Part shown: positions 8,396-16,265 of the stretch, piece by piece
Layout of the letters: each line of letters starts with the position of its first letter
Position numbering within the stretch: the stretch's first letter is position 1
Source: Insolitispirillum peregrinum
GTDB lineage: Bacteria > Pseudomonadota > Alphaproteobacteria > Rhodospirillales > Rhodospirillaceae
Direction: 5' to 3' (one strand)
DNA length: 39,595 nucleotides
Assembly (NCBI RefSeq): GCF_042665255.1
Contig: NZ_JBHTCD010000042.1
Made by a program: the position numbers and the translations under genes
Notes under the pieces: model-generated
What the model was told of the DNA's origin: nothing
Database searches by the model: none
What the model saw: only the letters and a program-made list of their open reading frames with translations

Positions 8396-9433
8396 TTATG
8401 GCTTGTCGGCCTGCGCGCAATCGCCCCGGCACTTTTGCAACTCGGGGAATGACATCGGCGGCAGGGCCACCTTGTCACGGGTCAGACCTGCGCGCAGCAA
8501 ACGCTCCAGACTTTCCGGGCTGGCGGCAGGTGGCGTGCCATCGCTCAGGGCCGCCACCAGCGTTTGCAGGCCCTTTTGCAAGGTGGCCGGACGAACCTGC
8601 GACTGGTTCGGGATCAGCTTGTAACTGGCGACCGCCTCGGCGAGCGGGGCAATGCCGACGGTGGCCGTTTCACTGGCCCGGTCCTGATAGCTGACGCGGG
8701 CGCTGGTCACCCCGACCACCAGAAACTGCCCGTTCTGATAAGCAATCAGCGGCGAACCAGAGCTGCCGTGGACCACCTGACAATCATTCAGCAGCATTGC
8801 CCCCTGATGCATCTCGCGGGTGATCCGGCAGGGGCTTTGCAGGCTGAGGGCATGGGCGCGGTCTTCGCGATAGGCGACCAGGAACAGCGGCGCTGCCGTC
8901 GCCGGGCTCTCTTTCTGCGCTGTTTTCAGCGTCGCGGCCAGATCCAGTCCCAGGCCCAGCCAGCCAACATCATTGCCGATCGAGCGGTCCAGTTCGACCA
9001 GTGCCCAGTCATTGGGAACCGACGCTCCATCCGGGGCCTTGTTTTCTTTGGTCAGGGGAGAGAGATAGCGCACACCCTGCCCATGGGCGATAAAGCTGGA
9101 CCGCTGATAGCCCGCAACGAAATGGATATCATTGGCGGGCCGCCACGTCTTGCGCTTGGCGTCCCACAGGCAATGCCCGGCAGTCAGGATCACCCGTGCG
9201 CTGATCAGCGTTGCCGAGCAAAAAATCTGCCCGGCCGCCTGCAAACGGCCCACCGCCGAAAAGGGATAATAGGTGGCATCCACCACCAGCCGGGGACGCA
9301 TGTCTGCCGGTTTCCCGGCCGTTGCCTTTGCAGGATCAGCAGCATCACTGTTCCCCGCCGTCCCCAGCAAGGCAACCAGCACCAGGGCCAGAGCGCCCCC
9401 GGCACGCCTGCCCCTCTGCCTGCATCGCCCCAT
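8396..9433 (-). CDS. Secreted trypsin-like serine protease (S1 family)
   Basis: This is a probable periplasmic or secreted chymotrypsin-fold protease of 345 residues. I chose the ATG at 9433: GGGGAT precedes it, it lies two bases after the upstream stop, and it gives a clean signal peptide (MGRCRQRGRRAGG then a hydrophobic ALALVLVALLG core). The catalytic triad is visible: H87 in LTAGHC, D142 in NDWALVEL and S225 in GSSGSPL. Cysteines near C72/C88 and C202/C218 fit family disulfides. A C-terminal extension of about 90 residues has no recognised domain. It is the last gene of a minus-strand run starting with the CoxE-like gene. Its target is unknown. Confidence 0.85.
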   Translation of the reverse strand: MGRCRQRGRRAGGALALVLVALLGTAGNSDAADPAKATAGKPADMRPRLVVDATYYPFSAVGRLQAAGQIFCSATLISARVILTAGHCLWDAKRKTWRPANDIHFVAGYQRSSFIAHGQGVRYLSPLTKENKAPDGASVPNDWALVELDRSIGNDVGWLGLGLDLAATLKTAQKESPATAAPLFLVAYREDRAHALSLQSPCRITREMHQGAMLLNDCQVVHGSSGSPLIAYQNGQFLVVGVTSARVSYQDRASETATVGIAPLAEAVASYKLIPNQSQVRPATLQKGLQTLVAALSDGTPPAASPESLERLLRAGLTRDKVALPPMSFPELQKCRGDCAQADKP

Positions 9434-9435
9434 AT

Positions 9436-9711
9436 TTATCCCCGCTGACTTGGCACCAAAGTCCATGAGCCATCATTCTGCAGGCAGACCGTCCCCTGCA
9501 CAACCCGCTGGCGATCACCGTCGGGGATTGTCTTGTGGAAGGTTCGGCAATCCCCCGGTTTGGCAGGCGTTGCCACCACCACCGGCTTGTTGGCCGAACC
9601 GCCCCCGAACAGCGCCAGCACGCCAACCGCCGCCACCCCGGCCAGGGCTCCCAACAGAATGGGAACACCCCGCGTGCGCAGGAACGAGACAGAAAAGACA
9701 GCAGATCGCAT
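9436..9711 (-). CDS. Small single-pass membrane protein with 17-kDa-antigen-like tail
   Basis: This 91-92-residue protein has one hydrophobic segment (GVPILLGALAGVAAVGVLALF). The short periplasmic tail contains GDCRTFHKTI...QGTVCLQNDGSW. The CR(E/T)F...GxxCxxxDGSW pattern recalls the C-terminal part of rickettsial 17-kDa-antigen-type envelope proteins. That similarity is from memory and weak. GAGG lies 5 bases before the ATG at 9711, with an alternative in-frame ATG at 9714. It sits between the methyltransferase and the protease with almost no spacing, so it is probably cotranscribed. Function unknown. Confidence 0.65.
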   Translation of the reverse strand: MRSAVFSVSFLRTRGVPILLGALAGVAAVGVLALFGGGSANKPVVVATPAKPGDCRTFHKTIPDGDRQRVVQGTVCLQNDGSWTLVPSQRG

Positions 9712-9718
9712 CATATCC

Positions 9719-10570
9719 TCAGGGCGCCCTCAACCGCATGACCGCTTGCAAGCCAATCGGCGAGAAAATCTTGTATCCCGGATGCAGGCTTTCAAGCTTT
9801 TGTTGAAGATCGGGCGGAACGTGCTGTTCGTATTCGCAGCTCAGATCGCCGGTAAAGGGAGACGCTGCGAAATAGCGGGCATAGTCTTCGACGAACAAGC
9901 GATTGATCAACGACGAATGATACATGTAGTAGACAATCTGACCGGCGGTCTGGCTGTCGGTTTGCTGCAACAGCCATGCATACAATTGGGGTGGTCGCAT
10001 CCGCAAATGGATCCACGGAGGCAGGGAGTCGTTCTTGAACGAAAACACCTGCCCGTTTGAATCCGTGATCTCGGGCAAATGATGCCCCCGGAACGAGGAC
10101 CAAATCGGAGCAAAAAAACTGAATAACCGCCCGTCGGGGGTCAAGGCCGCCGCCATTTTTTCGAGGGCCAGGCCGAATTTGTGGATGTGTTCAAAGGCAG
10201 CAACAGAGAACACCACATCGAACGCACCATACAGCGCGGGCGGCAAGTCTTCGATCGAACCGAGCACGACCGCATAGTCACCCAGGGCTGCCGGGTCCTG
10301 CACATCGCTCAACGCTCCCCAGGCTCTGGCCTTGCCCCCCGGGACACCGGCATTGAATACCTGATAGTATTCTTCCTGCTCGATGCAGACCCACTGGCTG
10401 GCGCCATAGTAGTCCTTGACCAGCTCGCGCGGCAGGCTGCCGCCAACTTCCAGCACCCGCTTGCCGGACAAACCCACTTTGGCCTGTGCCTGTTCACAGG
10501 CATCCAACTGGTATGACAGATTGTATGCTGTCCCATAATATGACAAAGGCTTCGCAGACTGGTCCGGCAT
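9719..10570 (-). CDS. Class I SAM-dependent methyltransferase
   Basis: The 283-residue protein has a Rossmann-type methyltransferase core. Motif I is RVLEVGGSLPRELV (about 38-51), an acidic residue follows at WVCIEQEEYY, and later motifs are FDVVFSVAAFEHIH and LTPDGRLFSFFAPIW. The pattern resembles methyltransferases acting on small molecules or glycans, but the substrate cannot be read. A GGGGGAAAC ribosome site precedes the ATG. It lies 30 bp after creA and 5-8 bp before the small membrane protein gene. Confidence 0.8.
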   Translation of the reverse strand: MPDQSAKPLSYYGTAYNLSYQLDACEQAQAKVGLSGKRVLEVGGSLPRELVKDYYGASQWVCIEQEEYYQVFNAGVPGGKARAWGALSDVQDPAALGDYAVVLGSIEDLPPALYGAFDVVFSVAAFEHIHKFGLALEKMAAALTPDGRLFSFFAPIWSSFRGHHLPEITDSNGQVFSFKNDSLPPWIHLRMRPPQLYAWLLQQTDSQTAGQIVYYMYHSSLINRLFVEDYARYFAASPFTGDLSCEYEQHVPPDLQQKLESLHPGYKIFSPIGLQAVMRLRAP

Positions 10571-10600
10571 GTTTCCCCCCTGTTTACGGCATCCTGCGCG

Positions 10601-11119
10601 TTATTGCGCGCGTGGAGCTTCCCCGACCCACGGCATCACCGGCACCGAAGAAATCGAATTCTTTGGCGAGCCGTCAACCAGCTTGTCAGAATAGACCAGA
10701 TAAACCAGCACGTTGCGCTTGTCGTCATAAAACCGCACAACCTGCATTTTCTTGAACAGGATCGACCGGCGTTCGCTGAACACCGTCTCGCCATCGCGCT
10801 TTTTCAGCCCTTTGGGCAGGCTGATCGGGCCGACCTGCCGGCAGGCGATCGAGGCATCAGAGGTATCCTCGGCCAGCCCCAGCGCCCCCGAAATGCCGCC
10901 GGTGCGCGAACTGGCCACATGGCAGGCCACACCGGGGATCAGCGGATCATCAAAACCATCAATAACGATCTTGTGGTTTGGCCCCAACAGCTTGAACACC
11001 GTATCGACCGAGCCGATTTCATCGGCCAGCGCCACGCTGGCGGGGGCCATGCCCACCGCCAGCAGCGCCCCGACCATCAACGTCCGCCAGCGCCGTCCGG
11101 CAAAAAGTCCGCTCATCAA
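10601..11119 (-). CDS. creA: CreA family periplasmic protein
   Basis: CreA is a small exported protein of unknown role found in many proteobacteria. The 172 residues start with a signal peptide (about 1-32, cut near ALA-DE). The conserved family body follows: IGSVDTVFKLLGPNHKIVIDGFDDP, GVACHVASSRTGG, GLAEDTSDASIACRQVGPI and MQVVRFYDDKRNVLVYLVYSDKL. The ATG at 11119 has GGAGG six bases upstream and overlaps the stop of the preceding lipoprotein gene, so translation is probably coupled. Confidence 0.93.
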   Translation of the reverse strand: MMSGLFAGRRWRTLMVGALLAVGMAPASVALADEIGSVDTVFKLLGPNHKIVIDGFDDPLIPGVACHVASSRTGGISGALGLAEDTSDASIACRQVGPISLPKGLKKRDGETVFSERRSILFKKMQVVRFYDDKRNVLVYLVYSDKLVDGSPKNSISSVPVMPWVGEAPRAQ

Positions 11120-11835
11120 TTTCCTCCCAGCGTTTTACCGCAGCCCTGGAATGTCTTGCCGCCCATCAGAACCGTCACCGAAGCCTCGAAGGTTTCCCCG
11201 CTGGTTTCATCCTGACACGGACGCTTGGACAACAACACGGTCAACATTTCATTATGCCCGCGCAGGTTCCACACCGCCTTGTCGCCGTCGGCCTCGGGGC
11301 GGCCCCACGGGAACATCGTCCGTCCCCCGGTGGCTTCGGAAGTGAACACCACCCCGCTGTCCTGCCCCATTTCAAGGAACCATTCCGGGCCATGACCAAC
11401 GGCCCGGAAACTGACCCCGGCCAGACGGGCCAGTTCCCACGGCCCCGGCCCCTTGGCGCCGGTGCATTGACGATCCGGCGTTCCCGGCAGGGACAGCACC
11501 GCCTGATTGCCCTTGGTAATCAACCCGGCTTCGCCGATGTCCAGCTGTTTGGTGTACCGTACCGCATCCTCGCCGTTGCCGGTCTGCGACAGCAGCACCG
11601 ACCGACCGGGCAGGAACACCCGCACCTGAGCCGGTTCAAAGCGGGCGGTAAAGCGGGTGCCATCACCACAGGCATAGACCCAGGCCACCTCTTCGCCCTG
11701 CGGGCTGGCAACCGGAGTAGACGCCGTAGATGTCGAGGTCGGCCTGGAGCCGGTCATCACACAGCCAGACAGGCCGACAGCCAGCACGGCGGCAGATACC
11801 AGGGACATCACAACAGAAGAAAAACGAATCGTCAT
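11116..11835 (-). CDS. Lipoprotein with MliC-like and COG3650-like domains
   Basis: This predicted lipoprotein has signal MTIRFSSVVMSLVSAAVLAV and lipobox LSGC. The N-terminal half carries WVYACGDGTRFTARF, resembling the MliC domain of C-type lysozyme inhibitors. The C-terminal half (FRAVGHGPEWFLEM...SKRPCQDETSGETFEASVTVL..GKTFQGCG) resembles COG3650-type envelope proteins with paired cysteines. I chose the ATG at 11835. A GTG at 11850 overlapping the CoxE stop codon is an alternative start. It may protect the envelope against lysozyme, which is inference from the domain. It sits between the CoxE-like gene and creA. Confidence 0.7.
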   Translation of the reverse strand: MTIRFSSVVMSLVSAAVLAVGLSGCVMTGSRPTSTSTASTPVASPQGEEVAWVYACGDGTRFTARFEPAQVRVFLPGRSVLLSQTGNGEDAVRYTKQLDIGEAGLITKGNQAVLSLPGTPDRQCTGAKGPGPWELARLAGVSFRAVGHGPEWFLEMGQDSGVVFTSEATGGRTMFPWGRPEADGDKAVWNLRGHNEMLTVLLSKRPCQDETSGETFEASVTVLMGGKTFQGCGKTLGGN

Positions 11836-11846
11836 CACAAGGGATC

Positions 11847-13034
11847 TCACCGACTCAGGGCTTGAATAGCCTCGTCGATGCCTTCCAGGGTCAGGGGGTA
11901 CATGCGGTTTTCCATGATCTCGCGGACCATGGCGAGGGAATGGGTATAGGACCAGGTGCGCTTGTCAACCGGGTTCAGCCAAACGGCGTGCGGCCACACG
12001 GTGAGCATTCGTTCCAACCATAGTTTTCCTGGCTCCTCGTTCCAGTGCTCGACCGAGCCACCGGGGTAGGTCAGTTCATAGGGACTCATCGACGCATCGC
12101 CGACGAAGATCAATTTGTAGTCTGCCGGGTAGGTTCGCAAGACGTCTTGCATTGCAATGCGGTCAGAAAATCGCCGACCGTTATCCCGCCAGACCGACTC
12201 ATACACACAATTGTGAAAATAGAAATATTCCAGATGTTTGAACTCGGACCGGCAGGCCGAAAACAGCTCTTCGCACATCTGGATGTGGTCATCCATCGAC
12301 CCGCCGACATCCAGAAACAACAAAACCTTCACCGTGTTGTGCCGCTCGGGCCGCAGTTGCAGGTCCAGAAGACCACCCTGTCGCGCCGTTTCCCGGATGG
12401 TGCCGTCCAGATCCAGCTCGGTTTCCGCCCCTTGCCGGGCAAACCGGCGCAGGCGGCGCAAGGCCACCTTCAACGAGCGCGTCCCCAGCTCGACCTGATC
12501 ATCCAGATCGCGGAATTCGCGCTTGTCCCACACCTTCACCGCCCGCCGGTGGCGGGACTGGTGCTGGCCGATGCGGATGCCCTCGGGGTTATAGCCATAG
12601 GCCCCGAACGGCGAGGTGCCAGCGGTACCAATCCACTTGTTTCCACCCTGATGGCGGTCCTTTTGCTCTTCCAGACGCTTTTTCAGCGTCTCCATCAGGG
12701 CATCCCAGCCGCCCAGGCTGGCAATTTGCGCCTTTTCCTCATCGGTCAGGAATTTTTCGGCCAGTTTGCGCAGCCATTCTTCGGGGATATCGGCCTTTTC
12801 CGCCAGATCATCGGCTGCCAGACTGCTGACGCCCTCGAAGACACGGGCAAACACCCGGTCGAACTTGTCGAGGTTGCGTTCGTCCTTCACCAGCGTTGCC
12901 CGCGCCAGATAATAGAAATCTTCGACGCGATAACTGGCACAGCCCGCCTGGACTGCCTCCAGCAACACCAGATATTCATTCAGGCTGACCGGCACCGACG
13001 CCGCCTTGAGCTGGTAAAACAGGGAGGTAAACAT
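11847..13034 (-). CDS. CoxE-like VWA domain protein
   Basis: This 395-residue protein belongs to the CoxE/COG3552 group, partners of MoxR-type AAA+ ATPases in assembling or activating metalloenzymes and other complexes. The N-terminal part is helical and charged. The C-terminal VWA domain has a MIDAS-like motif DVGGSM (242-247) in place of strict DxSxS, which is usual in this group as I recall. The ATG at 13034 gives a typical start (MFTSLFYQLKAASVPVSLNEYL) with GAGGAT upstream. An in-frame extension to 13154 looks non-coding. The MoxR gene lies 783 bp upstream on the same strand. No CO dehydrogenase genes are present, so the client is unknown. Confidence 0.88.
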   Translation of the reverse strand: MFTSLFYQLKAASVPVSLNEYLVLLEAVQAGCASYRVEDFYYLARATLVKDERNLDKFDRVFARVFEGVSSLAADDLAEKADIPEEWLRKLAEKFLTDEEKAQIASLGGWDALMETLKKRLEEQKDRHQGGNKWIGTAGTSPFGAYGYNPEGIRIGQHQSRHRRAVKVWDKREFRDLDDQVELGTRSLKVALRRLRRFARQGAETELDLDGTIRETARQGGLLDLQLRPERHNTVKVLLFLDVGGSMDDHIQMCEELFSACRSEFKHLEYFYFHNCVYESVWRDNGRRFSDRIAMQDVLRTYPADYKLIFVGDASMSPYELTYPGGSVEHWNEEPGKLWLERMLTVWPHAVWLNPVDKRTWSYTHSLAMVREIMENRMYPLTLEGIDEAIQALSR

Positions 13035-13144
13035 CTGGATATCCTCACCGGCAAAAGCCTGAGCCTCGGGGAACCCACGTCCCCACCTGACCACAGGCGG
13101 CATTTTCATGGTTAACGCGGAGCTGTGGGCCTTGAACGTGACTC

Positions 13145-13325
13145 CACGGTACACGACAAACAGAAAACAGGATCATGGAGCGCTGCTCCAAACCTCGCCG
13201 GGGCCTTGAGGCCCCGGACCCCATGAATTTGATTTTTAAAGAAAAATGGGGGATCGGGGGCAGTGGCCCCCGAACGGGCTCGGGCGGTAGCCCGCACTGA
13301 TCCCGCCAACTGTCGTGTCCTGTGC
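13145..13325 (-). repeat. ~180-bp dispersed element, copy 3
   Basis: Read on the minus strand this matches 231-410 nearly end to end: agttggcgggat, gtgcgg.ctaccgcccga.cc, cccccatttttcttta, tcatggggtccggggcctca, then ggcgaggtttggagcagcgc and tttgtcgtgtac. It lies between the CoxE-like gene and the small plus-strand gene. It probably separates their promoter regions. No coding capacity is likely. Confidence 0.7.
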
Positions 13326-13360
13326 CCACTTTTGCGCTCGCTGCTCCAAGTTTCTGCTCT

Positions 13361-13410
13361 ACCGCATTGTTTTTGCGAAAGCCGGTTCCCACTTTTCGCA
13401 CAATGCTCTA
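13361..13410. repeat. Alphaproteobacterial-type palindromic repeat
   Basis: gcattgt...tgcgaaa on the left is complementary to ttttcgcacaatgc on the right, around gccggttcccac. The arrangement TAGAGCATTGTGCGAAAAG...GTGGGAACCGGC strongly recalls intergenic palindromes common in Rhizobiales and relatives (AGAGCATGAT...AACCGGTTCCCAC type). This is recognition from memory. It ends 36 bp before the start codon of the small gene at 13447. Confidence 0.55.
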
Positions 13411-13446
13411 TCACCACCACCACACGCTTTGCACAACGGAGTTCCC

Positions 13447-13842
13447 ATGTCCGAGTCCCCCTATGCCGAAGCCCAACGCCTGCTGAGCGGTGCCGGAACC
13501 TGGCATGAGTTTCGCGCCAGTCTGACCGAACGCGCGCTGGATTTGCAACTGGGCGCCGCCGATCTGGATGACCTGCGCATGCAATGGCTGACCCGGCAGG
13601 CCAGCCATCTGACCGACAACGAGCTGGTCCGTGAACTGAAATTCTGGTCCGACGGCGGCAGCTATGACCAGCATCTGGATGGTTATAAGGCAATCAATCC
13701 CGGCACCCTGCTCGATCAGGCTGAACAGCGCGGCTGGTTTGTCCGCCGCCTTGCCAGCGGGGCGGTGGTCAATGCCCCCGATGGCAAGCCGCTGATGCTG
13801 AAAGGTCTGGACGTGATCAACCCCGCTCCCGACGGGCCATGA
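13447..13842 (+). CDS. Hypothetical protein (131 aa)
   Basis: I do not recognise this gene. The 131-residue soluble protein has an acidic, helical N-terminal two thirds (alternating LTERALDLQLGAADLDDLRMQWL) and a short C-terminal basic/hydrophobic part (GWFVRRLASGAVVNAPDGKPLML). A GGAG site precedes the ATG. It lies on the opposite strand between MoxR and CoxE, and its last 26 bases overlap the 3' end of the MoxR gene tail to tail. A role with MoxR/CoxE is only suggested by position. Confidence 0.65.
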   Translation: MSESPYAEAQRLLSGAGTWHEFRASLTERALDLQLGAADLDDLRMQWLTRQASHLTDNELVRELKFWSDGGSYDQHLDGYKAINPGTLLDQAEQRGWFVRRLASGAVVNAPDGKPLMLKGLDVINPAPDGP

Positions 13843-14674
13843 AGGCCATTCGTTCCAGCGTGTGAACGTCCTGCTCGTTCTTCAACAACGCCCCGTGCAG
13901 GGGTGGCAGCATCGTTTTGACATCCTTGGCCCGCAACGCCTGCGGGTCAAGATCGTCGGCCACCAGCAAGCGGATCCAGTCCAGCAGTTCACTGGTCGAC
14001 GGCTTTTTCTTCAGACCGTTGACATCGCGCAGTTGGTAAAACAGCGACAGCGCCTCTTGAATCAGCGCCGCCTTGATCCCCGGATAATGCACCGCGATGA
14101 TCTGTTCCATCGTTGCCGTATCAGGAAAGCGGATGTAGTGGAAAAAGCAGCGGCGCAAAAAGGCGTCCGGCAATTCCTTTTCATTGTTCGAGGTGATGAT
14201 CACCACCGGTCGTTCGACGGCGGCAATGGTCTGCCCGGTTTCATGGACATAAAATTCCATCCGGTCCAGCTCTTGCAGCAGGTCGTTGGGGAATTCGATA
14301 TCCGCCTTGTCGATCTCGTCGATCAACAGCACCGCCCGCCCGCGCTCAAAGGCCTCCCACAGCTTGCCGGGGCGAATGTAATTGGCGATGTCGTTCACCT
14401 TCGGGTCGCCAAGCTGGGAATCCCGCAGGCGGGATACCGCATCGTATTCATACAGGCCATGCTGGGCCTTGGTGGTCGATTTGACGTGCCAGGAAATCAG
14501 CGGCACCCCCAACGACTGCGCCACTTCGCGCGCCAGCACCGTCTTGCCGGTCCCCGGCTCGCCCTTGATCAACAGCGGCCGCCGCAGGGTGATCGCCGCA
14601 TTGACCGCCACCATCAGGTCTTCGGTGGCAACATAGGACTCGGTACTGGAAAATTTCATGTCCTGCGGGGCCAT
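13817..14674 (-). CDS. MoxR-family AAA+ ATPase
   Basis: MoxR ATPases act as chaperones that remodel or activate protein complexes with VWA-domain partners. The 285-residue protein has Walker A GEPGTGKT (38-45), Walker B AVLLIDEIDKAD (about 114-125), sensor VVIITSNNEKELPDAFLRRC, and a C-terminal lid. A GGGAGG site seven bases upstream supports the ATG at 14674. It pairs functionally with the CoxE-like gene further along the same strand, but a plus-strand gene and two repeats interrupt the pair. It is divergent from the creatininase-like gene. Confidence 0.93.
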   Translation of the reverse strand: MAPQDMKFSSTESYVATEDLMVAVNAAITLRRPLLIKGEPGTGKTVLAREVAQSLGVPLISWHVKSTTKAQHGLYEYDAVSRLRDSQLGDPKVNDIANYIRPGKLWEAFERGRAVLLIDEIDKADIEFPNDLLQELDRMEFYVHETGQTIAAVERPVVIITSNNEKELPDAFLRRCFFHYIRFPDTATMEQIIAVHYPGIKAALIQEALSLFYQLRDVNGLKKKPSTSELLDWIRLLVADDLDPQALRAKDVKTMLPPLHGALLKNEQDVHTLERMAFMARRERG

Positions 14675-14834
14675 CGCCGCGCCTCCCTGTGGTAAAGACG
14701 TTGATGTCCGCTATAGGCCCGCCTGCGCCAACAATCAAGGCTGTCGCCACGTCAGCTTTGCTTGCCCTGAACGGAAAAGCAGGGAACACTGCACCGTCCC
14801 TGCCGTTATCTCCTGCCGTATCTGTGGATCTGCC

Positions 14835-15710
14835 ATGCTGTCCTTGCGCCGCCTTGCCTCTGTTGCTGCCCTCGCCCTTTCCTGTGCCGTCGTTCAGCCG
14901 ACAGCCAGCCGCGCTGCCGATGCACCTGCCCTGCCTTCGGTGTGGCTTGCCGACCTGACCTGGCTGGAACTGCGCACCGCCATGCAACAGGGCGTCGATA
15001 CCGTGCTGTTGCCGCTAGGCGGCATCGAAGCCCGCGGCTCGCATCTGGTGCTGGGGGCCAACAACCGCGTGCTGACCACCATTGCCACCGCGGCGGCCAA
15101 AAAGGACCAGTGGACCCTGATCGCGCCGGTGGTGCCTTTTGCACCGGAAATCAGCGACGACAGTCTGGGGACGCTGCGCTGGCCGGGGACCCTGCACATG
15201 TCACCGGACAGCATCGGCTCGCTGGTGGCCGAAGTCACCGCCAGCCTGAAGGTCCACGGCATCCATCATCTGATCCTGCTGACCAACCAGCCCGCCGCCG
15301 CCGATGCCCTGCGCGACACCGCCCGCGCCCTGAACAAGAGCTGGGCGGTCGAAGGGGTGGTGGTCGGTCTGGCCGACGTCAGCCCCGACAGCGCGTTCGA
15401 GAAAGAGCTGTTGGCAAAATTCCGCCTGACGCCGGAGCAGAACGGCGACCACGGCGGCCTGATCGAAACCGCCGAGATGCTGGCCTGCTGTTCCGATGGC
15501 GTGCGCCAGAGCACCCTGCCACGCACCCCCGGCGCGGTCGAAGCCTCGGGCGCCAGTGGCCGCCCCGATCTGGCGACCTCGGACATTGGCCGCGCCAGTC
15601 TGGAGCACAAGATCACCAGCGTGCTGGCCACCATCGCCGAAGTCCGCAGCGTTGCCGCCGAAATCAAGGCCGATCAGGCGCAGGAAGACAGCGCGCCAGC
15701 GGCGCAGTAG
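14835..15710 (+). CDS. Exported creatininase-like protein
   Basis: This 291-residue member of the creatininase superfamily starts with a signal peptide (LRRLASVAALALSCAVVQPTA, cut near SRA-AD). The first metal-ligand motif reads LGGIEARGSHLVLGANN, with E65 and H70 in place. The usual aspartate of the HLPLxTD pattern is replaced by N76. A second motif GDHGGLIETAEML keeps histidine and ET. Most family members are cytoplasmic metal-dependent amidohydrolases, so export and the D-to-N change suggest altered chemistry. The ATG at 14835 starts the signal peptide, although the frame is open further upstream. ynfA starts 5 bp after the stop. Confidence 0.75.
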   Translation: MLSLRRLASVAALALSCAVVQPTASRAADAPALPSVWLADLTWLELRTAMQQGVDTVLLPLGGIEARGSHLVLGANNRVLTTIATAAAKKDQWTLIAPVVPFAPEISDDSLGTLRWPGTLHMSPDSIGSLVAEVTASLKVHGIHHLILLTNQPAAADALRDTARALNKSWAVEGVVVGLADVSPDSAFEKELLAKFRLTPEQNGDHGGLIETAEMLACCSDGVRQSTLPRTPGAVEASGASGRPDLATSDIGRASLEHKITSVLATIAEVRSVAAEIKADQAQEDSAPAAQ

Positions 15711-15714
15711 TGCC

Positions 15715-16044
15715 ATGAGTGCCCTCGCAACCTACCTCCTCGCTGCCGGGGCTGAAATTGCCGGATGCTTTGCCTTCTGGGCGTGGCTGCGGCTGGGCAA
15801 GTCTGCGCTCTGGCTGTTGCCGGGGGTGATCAGTCTGGTGTTGTTTGCCTGGCTGCTGACCCGCGCCGAGGCCGACTTTGCCGGACGGGCCTATGCGGCC
15901 TATGGCGGCATCTACATCCTGTCATCGCTGGCATGGATGGCGCTGGTCGAAGGCGTCCGTCCCGACCGCTGGGACCTGATCGGTGGTGCGCTGTGCCTGA
16001 GCGGTGCCCTGATCATCCTGCTGGCTCCCCGTGGCGGAGCCTGA
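15715..16044 (+). CDS. ynfA: YnfA family (UPF0060) small membrane protein
   Basis: The 109-residue integral membrane protein has four hydrophobic helices and the family signatures AEIAGCFAFWAWLRLGKS, GRAYAAYGGIYI, EGVRPDRWDLIGGALCL and a final small-residue helix. YnfA proteins resemble small multidrug resistance transporters, and some have been linked to drug efflux. It starts 5 bp after the creatininase-like gene. Its last codons and stop lie in the first unit of a 25-bp tandem repeat. Confidence 0.92.
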   Translation: MSALATYLLAAGAEIAGCFAFWAWLRLGKSALWLLPGVISLVLFAWLLTRAEADFAGRAYAAYGGIYILSSLAWMALVEGVRPDRWDLIGGALCLSGALIILLAPRGGA

Positions 16045-16101
16045 CAGGAATAAAGGTGGCGGAGCCTGACAGGAACAAAGGTGGCGGGAGCTGACAAAGC
16101 A
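16031..16101 (+). repeat. 25-bp tandem repeat, 2.8 units, over the ynfA stop codon
   Basis: The unit gtggcggagcctgacaggaa plus (t/c)aaag occurs at 16031-16055 and 16056-16080, differing by one base. A partial, diverged third unit is at 16081-16101. The first unit encodes the C-terminal RGGA and stop of ynfA, so the repeat probably arose by duplication of the gene's 3' end. Confidence 0.85.
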
Positions 16102-16135
16102 AAAAAAGCCCCGGTTCCTGTGAAGGACCGGGGCT
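16101..16135 (-). terminator. Rho-independent terminator of the phasin gene
   Basis: agccccggttcct (16107-16119) pairs with aggaccggggct (16124-16135) with one bulged base. On the minus strand the stem is followed by seven T's (the A-run at 16101-16107). It lies about 130 bp after the phasin stop codon. The GC stem may also help end ynfA transcription, but it lacks T's on that strand. Confidence 0.8.
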
Positions 16136-16265
16136 GAGGATTCCGTTCAGGGAGGAACGGGAGAGACAAACGCACACACAAAACAGACGGCTGCCAGAGG
16201 CGGGGGACACCAGAGAGGGGAGCCACCGGACAGCGGCTCAACCTCCCTCCGGAAGCCGGAACAGG

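Noticed and set aside
13045..13693. Minus-strand open frames upstream of the CoxE-like gene
   Set aside because: They run through the dispersed repeat and the opposite strand of the 131-aa gene; no start signal or domain.
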